NCBI GenBank assembly: GCA_050699035.1
Contig: JBOHDE010000007.1
Location: 1-39,698 of the forward strand
Source of the DNA: WHTB01 sp050699035
GTDB lineage: Bacteria; Actinomycetota; Actinomycetes; Propionibacteriales; Nocardioidaceae
Direction of reading: 5' to 3'
DNA length: 39,698 nt
Part shown: positions 23,311-29,644 of the stretch, in pieces
Position numbering within the stretch: the first letter of the stretch is position 1
Layout: each line of letters opens with the position of its first letter
The notes under the pieces: model-generated
Seen by the model: only the letters and a program-made list of their open reading frames with translations
What the model was told of the DNA's origin: nothing
Databases searched by the model: none
Position numbers and translations under genes: made by a program

Positions 23311-23334
23311 GGAAAGGCCCCATTTGCGGGGCCT
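23311..23334 (-). terminator. Terminator of the DUF2938-DUF899 operon
   Basis: Read on the minus strand, AGGCCCC-GCAAAT-GGGGCCT is a perfect 7-bp stem followed by TTTCC. It lies about 70 bases after the DUF899 stop and upstream of the helicase. Confidence 0.75.
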
Positions 23335-23406
23335 CTTGGCTGTCTCCATTCTATCAGCGCTGCGGCGGTGCCCTGACCACATCGCGTGTGACGTACGACG
23401 GTGCCG

Positions 23407-24234
23407 TCACTCCGTTGCCGCGGCCGGTGGTCCGGTGTGCAGTGAGCAGGAACACGCAGTCCACCCGACCGGCATGGGGCCGAGGTCGTCGTCGCGGCCG
23501 GCCTGGATCCGCGACAGCTGCGCCATCGGACGGCCGTCGTCCAGCCGGAACTGGCCACCTTGGGAGCCCCAACGCTGCGGCCAGCCCTCCGGCGAGTCCT
23601 CCCAGAACTCCTGCCGGCCGTAGGCGGTCCGATCCAGCAGTCCGTACGACGGTGCCATCGCTTCGTTGCCGCGGCCCGAGGTCCAGTAGGTCTCATAGAC
23701 CTGGTCACCGTCTCGGAGGTAGCAGGCCAGGACGCCGAAGTATCGGTCGGCGATCAACCGGTCCACGGAGTCCTGCGGCACCGAGTACCAGGGCAAGGCG
23801 TAGCCCATGAAGGCGCGATACCGCGAGCTCTCCTCGTACGACCCCTCTGAGAAGACCGCGTAGCTCACGTCGCGTGACTGGAGGTAACCCAGCTCGTTGA
23901 TGTGGGACGTGTTGAAGGTGCAGCCTTCGCACTGCTCCGCGGCGGGCCTGCCGGGGTGCCACATGTGGAAGTAGACGATCAGCTGGGACCGACCGTCGAA
24001 GATGTCGATCAACGGCACCGACCCATCCGCTCCGACCAGCGGAGTCTGCGGATCCACTTCGACCATCGGGAGGCGGCGGCGGGCGGCGGCGATCGCATCT
24101 CCCTCGCGGGTGTGGGCCTTTTCGCGGACCCGAAGCCGGTCGAGTTCGGTCTGGTACGCGGCCCGGTCGGCGACCGGGGGCCTGGCCGCGTCGCCGATCG
24201 CTGAGACGTTGGGTTCGGTGGGCTGGTTGGTCAT
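23407..24234 (-). CDS. DUF899 thioredoxin-like family protein
   Basis: The 275-residue protein begins MTNQPTEPNVSAIG behind GAGAGGA; its ATG overlaps the upstream stop (ATGA). Features of DUF899 are clear: LRVREKAHTREGDAIAAARR with RLPMVEVD, then VYFHMWHPGRPAAEQCEGCT-FNTSHINEL carrying a C-x-x-C pair (CEGC) in the thioredoxin-like position, then YAVFSEGSYEESSRYRAFMG and RDGDQVYETYWTSGRGNEAM. The family is assumed to be a thioredoxin-fold redox protein; its substrate is unknown. It is co-transcribed with a DUF2938 membrane protein and probably controlled by the divergent XRE-cupin regulator. Confidence 0.85.
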   Translation of the reverse strand: MTNQPTEPNVSAIGDAARPPVADRAAYQTELDRLRVREKAHTREGDAIAAARRRLPMVEVDPQTPLVGADGSVPLIDIFDGRSQLIVYFHMWHPGRPAAEQCEGCTFNTSHINELGYLQSRDVSYAVFSEGSYEESSRYRAFMGYALPWYSVPQDSVDRLIADRYFGVLACYLRDGDQVYETYWTSGRGNEAMAPSYGLLDRTAYGRQEFWEDSPEGWPQRWGSQGGQFRLDDGRPMAQLSRIQAGRDDDLGPMPVGWTACSCSLHTGPPAAATE

Positions 24235-24731
24235 GGTGCGATCCTCTCTCGTAAACACCCGAGCTGTCCGCCGACGTAGAGCCCTACGCCGTACATCGCG
24301 TGCGTGCGGAGGGTGCGCCACCGCACGAGTGGCGGGTCCGGCGTGCGGGACGCCGCGACCCCGAAGCCGAACGCCGGCTGCAGGAGCAGCCACGGCGCGG
24401 CGGTCGTGGCGAGGCCCATGGCCAGCGCCGGGCCGGCGGTCGGCCGGGCCGCCCAGGCCGGCCGGGCAAGCAGCAGCGCGGCCGCGAACGTCGTCCCGAT
24501 CGAGTAGTGCGCCGCCCAGCCGAGCGCCCTCTCGCCCCCGACGGGTTCGGCGGTGCCGATGTCCTCGTGCGCGACCCGCCCGCGGCCGAGATGCCCGACC
24601 CAGCGGCCGAGCAGCCGGTAGTCCAGCGGCGCGACGCCCGTCGTCCGCCGGACGATCTGGCCGCCGACGTCCATCACGGCGGTCGCGGTGACGCCGACGA
24701 CGGCGGCGCGGGCGAAGACCGATGTGTTCAT
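24231..24731 (-). CDS. DUF2938-like membrane protein
   Basis: The start at 24731 follows GGAGGAC. The 166-residue protein has about four hydrophobic segments, with TATAVMDVGGQIVRRTTGVA near the N-terminus, then ALGWAAHYSIGTTFAAALLL and LRTHAMYGVGLYVGG. This matches DUF2938-type inner-membrane proteins, whose function is unknown. Its last codons overlap the DUF899 start by four bases, so they form one translationally coupled operon. The GC-rich divergent region to the XRE-cupin gene is 112 bases. Confidence 0.7.
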   Translation of the reverse strand: MNTSVFARAAVVGVTATAVMDVGGQIVRRTTGVAPLDYRLLGRWVGHLGRGRVAHEDIGTAEPVGGERALGWAAHYSIGTTFAAALLLARPAWAARPTAGPALAMGLATTAAPWLLLQPAFGFGVAASRTPDPPLVRWRTLRTHAMYGVGLYVGGQLGCLRERIAP

Positions 24732-24816
24732 CCCGTCCTCCTCGGTGTCGGCCGCTCGGTTAGCGGCCTCGGCAACGTCTCGATACTCGACGCGGGCGCC
24801 GGGCCCGGACAACGAA

Positions 24817-24835
24817 CTTTGCGAAAACTGCAAAG
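24817..24835. promoter_or_regulatory. Operator-like inverted repeat between DUF2938 and XRE-cupin genes
   Basis: CTTTGC-GAAAACT-GCAAAG is a perfect 6-bp inverted repeat with a 7-base AT-rich centre, ending eight bases before the XRE-cupin ATG. The half-site resembles TTTGC sites of XRE-cupin (SutR/PuuR-like) regulators. Confidence 0.65.
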
Positions 24836-24843
24836 ATGGCCGG

Positions 24844-25416
24844 ATGCAGGACGATGTGGCGGCGATCGTCGACGGAATCGGCCCGCGGCTGCGGGCCATC
24901 CGGATCGTCAACGGCGCGACCCTCGAGGGCGTCGCGCAGGCGACCGGCATCTCGCTGAGCACGCTGTCGCGGCTGGAGTCGGGCAAGCGGCGCCCGACGC
25001 TGGAACTGCTCATCCCGCTCGCGCGGCACTACCGCGTCGCGCTCGACCACCTCATCGACGCGCCGCAGACCGGCGATCCGCGGATCCACCTGCAGCCGGT
25101 GCCGCGGCGCCGCGGCGGGGTCATCGTGCCGGTGTCGGACTACCCGGGCCGGGTGCAGGTCTACAAGCAGGTGCTCGAGCCGTGCGAACCGCGGCTGGTG
25201 ACACACGACGGTTACGAGTGGCTGTACGTGCTGGCCGGGGTGCTGCGCCTGATCGTCGACGAGGACGAGTCCACGTTGCGGCCGGGCGAGATCGCGGAGT
25301 TCGACACCCGCAGGCCGCACTGGTTCGGCCCGGCCGACGGTCACACCGTCGAGCTGCTGCACCTCACCACCCCGCACGCCGACCAACCGGTCGTCAGGGT
25401 GAGTCCTCCCACTTGA
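24844..25416 (+). CDS. XRE-family regulator with C-terminal cupin
   Basis: The 190-residue protein has an N-terminal HTH at about 13-70 (IGPRLRAIRIVNGATLEGVA, QATGISLSTLSRLESGKRRP) and a cupin_2 domain at about 105-180 (HDGYEWLYVLAGVLRLIVDE, LRPGEIAEFDTRRPHWFGPA). The HTH-cupin layout is that of SutR/PuuR-like metabolite-sensing repressors. The palindrome at 24817-24835 overlaps its own likely promoter and that of the divergent DUF2938-DUF899 operon, so it probably controls both. The cupin ligand is unknown. Confidence 0.85.
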   Translation: MQDDVAAIVDGIGPRLRAIRIVNGATLEGVAQATGISLSTLSRLESGKRRPTLELLIPLARHYRVALDHLIDAPQTGDPRIHLQPVPRRRGGVIVPVSDYPGRVQVYKQVLEPCEPRLVTHDGYEWLYVLAGVLRLIVDEDESTLRPGEIAEFDTRRPHWFGPADGHTVELLHLTTPHADQPVVRVSPPT

Positions 25417-25440
25417 CGCATGCCCATATCGGCATATGAT
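25413..25440 (+). promoter_or_regulatory. Sigma70-like promoter with overlapping ArsR operator
   Basis: TTGACG (25413-25418) and TATGAT (25435-25440) are 16 bases apart. CATAT-CGGC-ATATG (25425-25438) overlaps the -10 box and is a typical ArsR/SdpR-type palindrome. The ATG at 25447 lies six bases after the -10, so the message is probably leaderless. Confidence 0.75.
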
Positions 25441-25446
25441 GGCGAC

Positions 25447-25788
25447 ATGGCACGAGCGACGACGACGTCGGACGTCTTCAACGCGATCGCCGAGCCGCAG
25501 CGCCGGGAGATCCTGGTGCTGCTGCGGGCGGGTGAGCGGCCGGTGACCGCGTTGGCCCAGGAGCTGGGGATGACCCAGCCGGGGGCGTCCAAACACCTGC
25601 GGGTGCTCCGGGAGGTCGGGCTGGTGCGGGACCGCAAGGCGGGCAAGCAGCGCCTGTACGGCCTGGACGCCGGCGGGCTACGACCGGTCCACGAGTGGAC
25701 CGGCGGGTTCGAGCGGTTCTGGAACGAGGGCTTCGACCGGCTGGACGCGTACGTGCAGGACCTCAAGCAGGCACGGCAGGAGGAGTGA
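25447..25788 (+). CDS. ArsR-family repressor
   Basis: The start at ATG 25447 gives 113 residues and fits a leaderless transcript; an upstream start at 25420 would lie inside the promoter. The winged helix is plain: VFNAIAEPQRREILVLLRAG, VTALAQELGMTQPGASKHLR and VLREVGLVRDRKAGKQRLYG. The metal-binding cysteines of metal-sensing ArsR proteins are absent, so it is an SdpR-like or other non-metal member, as is normal when the next gene is an AHSA1/SRPBCC protein. It likely represses its own operon through CATAT-CGGC-ATATG. Confidence 0.85.
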   Translation: MARATTTSDVFNAIAEPQRREILVLLRAGERPVTALAQELGMTQPGASKHLRVLREVGLVRDRKAGKQRLYGLDAGGLRPVHEWTGGFERFWNEGFDRLDAYVQDLKQARQEE

Positions 25789-25791
25789 CCG

Positions 25792-26298
25792 ATGGCAGCG
25801 ACAGGACGAGACGCGCCGGCGCAGTCAGCAACGGCCGACCGCGGGATCGTGATCTCCCGGGTCATCGGTGCCCCACGGGAGCTGGTGTTCGAGGCGTTCA
25901 CCGAAGTCCGGCACCTGTCGCGATGGTGGGGCCCGGACGGGTTCACCACCACCACGCGGTCCTTCGAGTTCCGCGTCGGCGGGGAGTGGGACTTCGTGAT
26001 GCACGGACCGGACGGGACGGACTACCAGGAGTGGATCTCCTGGACCGAGATCGCCCCGCCGGAGCGGATCGCGCTGCTGCACGGTGAGTCCCGCGGCGAC
26101 CCGAACGCCTTCGAGTCGGTCCTCACGTTCGCGCCCGACGGGGCGGCGACCCGGATCGAGATGCACACGGTGTTCCCCACCAAGGAGCTGCGCGACGAGG
26201 CGGTCGAGAAATACCACGCGATCGAGGGCGGCCAGCAGACCCTGAACAACCTGGCTGCCTACGTCACCGAGATCGATCGGTGGGGAGTGGAGGACTGA
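25792..26298 (+). CDS. SRPBCC / AHSA1-domain protein
   Basis: The 168-residue protein starts three bases after the ArsR stop. ISRVIGAPRELVFEAFTEVR-HLSRWWGPDGF and FEFRVGGEWDFVMHGPDG are the usual N-terminal part of the AHSA1 (activator of Hsp90 ATPase homologue) branch of the START/SRPBCC fold, which encloses a hydrophobic cavity. The C-terminal helix GGQQTLNNLAAYVTE is present. The exact ligand and role are not known; ArsR-AHSA1 pairs are widespread and presumed to respond to a small hydrophobic molecule. The next gene overlaps by one base (TGATG). Confidence 0.85.
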   Translation: MAATGRDAPAQSATADRGIVISRVIGAPRELVFEAFTEVRHLSRWWGPDGFTTTTRSFEFRVGGEWDFVMHGPDGTDYQEWISWTEIAPPERIALLHGESRGDPNAFESVLTFAPDGAATRIEMHTVFPTKELRDEAVEKYHAIEGGQQTLNNLAAYVTEIDRWGVED

Positions 26299-26918
26299 TG
26301 GCCGGGAAGGTGTTCTTCAGCGTGTCGATGTCGCTGGACGGCTACATCGCGCCCGAGTCCCTCGATGACTTGATGGGGCAGCAGTGGATGGAACTGCAGC
26401 AGTGGATATTCCCGCAGCGCTTCTTCCGGGAGAACCTGGAGCTCGGCGAGGGCGGCGAGGAAGGGCGCGACAACGACATCGCCCGGGAGACGTTCGAGCG
26501 CACCGGCGCGAGCGTGATGGGCAAGCGCATGTTCGACGCCGGCGAACAGGCCTGGCCAGAGAAGGCGCCGTTCCACACGCCGGTCTTCGTTGTGACGCAC
26601 GAGAAGCGTGACCCCTGGGAGCGGCCCGGCGGGACGACATTCCACTTCGTCAACGACGGCATCGAGCCCGCGCTCGACCAGGCCCGCGAGGCCGCCGGCG
26701 ACCGGGACGTCCGCATCGCAGGCGGCGGCACAACGATCCTGGAGTACGTGAACGCCGGGCTGGTCGACGAGTTCTCGATCGCGCTGTCACCCGTGCTGTT
26801 CGGCTCCGGAGTCCGCCTGTTCGAGGGCGTGGACGCGGGCCGCGTGGCCCTGGAGCAGGTCCGCGCGGAGCCGACGCAGCGGGTGACGCACCTGACCTAC
26901 GCAGTCCGGGAGCGTTAA
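26298..26918 (+). CDS. DHFR-fold (RibD C-terminal-like) family protein
   Basis: The ATG at 26298 overlaps the AHSA1 stop. The 206-residue protein has the dihydrofolate reductase/RibD C-terminal fold: KVFFSVSMSLDGYIAPE at the start, GASVMGKRMFDAGEQAWPEK in the middle, and VRIAGGGTTILEYVNAGLVD-EFSIALSPVLFGSGVRLFE near the end. These bind NADPH and reduce pterin- or pyrimidine-like substrates in known cases, but YwjB/YyaP-type members like this have no defined substrate. It is the third gene of an ArsR-AHSA1-DHFR operon. Confidence 0.85.
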   Translation: MAGKVFFSVSMSLDGYIAPESLDDLMGQQWMELQQWIFPQRFFRENLELGEGGEEGRDNDIARETFERTGASVMGKRMFDAGEQAWPEKAPFHTPVFVVTHEKRDPWERPGGTTFHFVNDGIEPALDQAREAAGDRDVRIAGGGTTILEYVNAGLVDEFSIALSPVLFGSGVRLFEGVDAGRVALEQVRAEPTQRVTHLTYAVRER

Positions 26919-26969
26919 CTGTCTCGAACTCAGCGATCAGGGCTCAGCCGTTCCTCTAGGGTCGGTGAG

Positions 26970-27764
26970 ATGAGTGAGCTGACGACGTACGCCGATGCGT
27001 GGCGGCAGGCCTGCCAGGACATCCTGGGCCTGCTGTCCGAGCTGGACCCGGACGACTGGCAGCGCCCGACCGACTGTCCCGGCTGGACGGTCCACGACGT
27101 CGTCGCCCATGTGGCCTCCCTCGAGCGTGAGCAAGCCGACCAGGTCCGGCAGGGCGACATCGTCGAGGGCGCGCGCGACGTCGTGACGACCTACACGAAG
27201 ATCGGTGTCGACGCGCGCCGTGGCCACTCGCCCGACCAGCTGGTGGCCGAGCTCGCCGACGCCGTCGGCCGGCGCAGCGACCAGTTGGCTGCCGCCCCAC
27301 CCACCGACCCGGCCGGGCGTCCCGACCACACACCGGGCGGCATCGACTGGGACTGGCGCACGCTGCTGCGCAACCGCACCCTCGACGTGTGGGTGCACGA
27401 GCAGGACATCCGCCGGGCCACCGGCCGACCCGGAGGCATGTCCAGCTCCGGTGCCGACCTGGTCGCGGCGACGTTCGGCGCCGCCTTCCCGTACGTGATC
27501 GGCAAGCGAGCCGGCGCCGGCCCGGGCACCACGGTCGTGGTGGAGATCGACGGGACCGAGTCGGCGTACGCCGTCGACGACAACGGCCGGTGTCGACCGG
27601 TCGACGAGCTGCCCACCAGCCCGACGACACGGCTGTCGATGGATCGGGAGACGCTGACCATCTTGGGCGCGGGTCGGCGCGACCCGGCCGACGTCGAGGC
27701 GGAGGTGGTCGGCGACCAGGACCTCGGTCTCCGCATCCTGCAGGGGATGGCAGTCACTCCGTAG
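26970..27764 (+). CDS. Maleylpyruvate isomerase family mycothiol-dependent enzyme
   Basis: The 264-residue protein starts MSELTTYADAWRQACQDILG and has the DinB-like bundle opening DDWQRPTDCPGWTVHDVVAH-VASLEREQADQV, with His42, His46 or neighbouring residues as metal ligands. The TVHDVVAHV motif and the C-terminal half are typical of the actinobacterial mycothiol-dependent maleylpyruvate isomerase superfamily, in which a divalent metal activates mycothiol for addition or isomerisation. The real substrate of this paralogue is unknown. Its 3' end overlaps the convergent RNA methyltransferase gene by 11 bases. Confidence 0.85.
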   Translation: MSELTTYADAWRQACQDILGLLSELDPDDWQRPTDCPGWTVHDVVAHVASLEREQADQVRQGDIVEGARDVVTTYTKIGVDARRGHSPDQLVAELADAVGRRSDQLAAAPPTDPAGRPDHTPGGIDWDWRTLLRNRTLDVWVHEQDIRRATGRPGGMSSSGADLVAATFGAAFPYVIGKRAGAGPGTTVVVEIDGTESAYAVDDNGRCRPVDELPTSPTTRLSMDRETLTILGAGRRDPADVEAEVVGDQDLGLRILQGMAVTP

Positions 27765-28569
27765 TCGCGAAACCGCGTTGCCGCGCCGCCTCGTACAACA
27801 CGACCACGCCCGCCGCCGCGGCGTTGAGCGAGCTCGCGGCTCCGCCGATCGGGATCGAGACGAGGTCGGTGCACGCGTCGCGCCAGGCCGCGCTCAGCCC
27901 GCTGGTCTCGTTGCCGACGACGACCGCGGTGGGTCCAGTCAGGTCGTGTTGGTCGATGCGTGTCGACCCCGACTCGTCCGTGCCGACGAGGTGCAGCCGG
28001 TGCGCGCGCAACCACGCGACCACGTCGTGCGGCGAGTCGGCATTCACCGTGGGTACGGCGAACAGTGAGCCGGTGCTCGCCCTGACGGTGCGAGGGTCGT
28101 AGATGTCGGCGGCATGACCGGTGACGATGACACCGGTCGCGCCGAACGCATCTGCCGAACGGACCAGCGTGCCCAGATTCCCTGGCTGGGTTGGGCGATC
28201 GAAGACCACGACGAGACCGGGGTCACCGACGGAGATCCGGTCGAGGTCGTCGGCCCGGGTCGCCGCCACGGCCACCAGCTCCGGCGGCTCCGCGGCCTTG
28301 CCACCGAGCACGGCCAGCAGCTCCGACGTCATCGCGACCCGTCGTGCCGTGCTGTCGTCCACCAGGGCGCTGGCCCAGCGCGACAGCGGGCGGTCACTGG
28401 CGTACAGCAACGCGCGCAGGGGCCAGCGATGCGCCACCGCCATCGTGATCGGGCGTACCCCCTGGACCAGGAACTCGCCGCTGCGATGCCGCTTGTTGCG
28501 GTTGTCCAGGAGTGCCTCCCACTGCTGGAAGCGCGCGTTCCGCGTGCTGACCCGCAGTCGTTGCGGCAT
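27754..28569 (-). CDS. TrmH/SpoU-family RNA 2'-O-methyltransferase
   Basis: The 271-residue protein starts at ATG 28569 behind GGAGGAG. The SPOUT signatures are complete: motif 1 PGNLGTLVRSADAFGATGVI, motif 2 AVVVGNETSGLSAAW and motif 3 VSIPIGGAASSLNAAAAGVV. The C-terminal knot binds SAM, and the Arg in motif 1 supports 2'-O-ribose methylation of a tRNA or rRNA nucleotide. The N-terminal part (RNARFQQWEALLDNRNKRHR) is a short substrate-binding extension. Which RNA is methylated is not known. Confidence 0.88.
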   Translation of the reverse strand: MPQRLRVSTRNARFQQWEALLDNRNKRHRSGEFLVQGVRPITMAVAHRWPLRALLYASDRPLSRWASALVDDSTARRVAMTSELLAVLGGKAAEPPELVAVAATRADDLDRISVGDPGLVVVFDRPTQPGNLGTLVRSADAFGATGVIVTGHAADIYDPRTVRASTGSLFAVPTVNADSPHDVVAWLRAHRLHLVGTDESGSTRIDQHDLTGPTAVVVGNETSGLSAAWRDACTDLVSIPIGGAASSLNAAAAGVVVLYEAARQRGFATTE

Positions 28570-28652
28570 ATGTACGTACTCCTCCGGTCCATCAGCCGAA
28601 ACGTTGAAACGGCTGGTGTCAGTGTTGCAGTCGGGACCACTAGGGTTACCGC

Positions 28653-29567
28653 GTGGCTTGGAAGATCTCGCATATGCCCGACCTGGACGGTAAGCGCGCA
28701 GTGGTGACCGGCGCGAACGCAGGTCTCGGCTTTCATACCTGTGCCCATCTGGCGAAGGCGGGTGCCTCTGTGGTGCTCGCGACCCGCAACGAGACGGCCG
28801 GGCGCGAGGCAGCCGACCGAATCCGGAAAGACGTGCCGGGTGCCGTTCTCGACGTCGTCCGCATCGACCTCGCCGACCTCGGGAGCGTACGCACGGCGGC
28901 CGCCGTCATCCTCAAGCAAGACCGGCCGATCGACATGCTGATCAACAACGCGGGCGTGATGGCGACACCGAAGCGGCTGACGCTCGACGGCTTCGAGCTG
29001 CAGTTCGGCACCAACCACCTCGGCCACTTCGCCTTCACCGGTCTGCTGCTGCCGGCCCTCGGCAGCGCCCGCGTGGTCACGGTGTCGTCGCTGTTGCACA
29101 ACTCGGTTGCCGGCGTTCCCGATCGCGACCCTCGCGAGGCACGCAAGTACAACAAGTGGCAGGCGTACGGCGAGTCGAAGCTGGCAAACCTGATGTTCAT
29201 GCTCGAGCTGGACCGACGGGCGCAGGTAGCCGGCCTCGAGCTGACCAGCGTCGCGGCGCACCCGGGCTACGCATCGACCCGGCTGCAGCGGAGCGGACCA
29301 CGCCTCGGCGGACCGTCGATGGCGGCGTACCTCTTGGCGGGGTTGACCTCGGTCGTCTCCCAGTCCGCCGACGCCGGGGCCTGGCCGACGCTGTACGCCG
29401 CGACCGCCCCGAAGATGGCCGGCGGCACCTACATCGGCCCATCCCGGCTGATGGAGATGCGCGGTCGGCCGCAACCGGTCGGCATGTCGAAGGCCGCGCG
29501 GGACCGGGACGCCGCGCGGCGGCTATGGCTGCGTAGCCAGGAAGCGACCGGGGTGTCCTACCTCTGA
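28653..29567 (+). CDS. Short-chain dehydrogenase/reductase
   Basis: The 304-residue protein (GTG start) has the NAD(P)-binding TGANAGLG near the N-terminus, NNAG at 93-96, a serine in VTVSSL and the catalytic YGESK (Tyr-x-x-x-Lys). The size and the HPGYASTRLQ segment place it with WW-domain oxidoreductase/retinol dehydrogenase-like and protochlorophyllide-reductase-like classical SDRs. It reduces or oxidises a hydroxyl/carbonyl using NADP(H). The substrate is unknown. It is divergent from the RNA methyltransferase gene. Confidence 0.88.
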   Translation: MAWKISHMPDLDGKRAVVTGANAGLGFHTCAHLAKAGASVVLATRNETAGREAADRIRKDVPGAVLDVVRIDLADLGSVRTAAAVILKQDRPIDMLINNAGVMATPKRLTLDGFELQFGTNHLGHFAFTGLLLPALGSARVVTVSSLLHNSVAGVPDRDPREARKYNKWQAYGESKLANLMFMLELDRRAQVAGLELTSVAAHPGYASTRLQRSGPRLGGPSMAAYLLAGLTSVVSQSADAGAWPTLYAATAPKMAGGTYIGPSRLMEMRGRPQPVGMSKAARDRDAARRLWLRSQEATGVSYL

Positions 29568-29644
29568 CCGGTCCGTAGTGACGCGGGCGGCTCCGTGCGC
29601 AGTTATGCTGGCCGCTGCTCTCCTCGCCCAGTCCGGAGTCTCGT

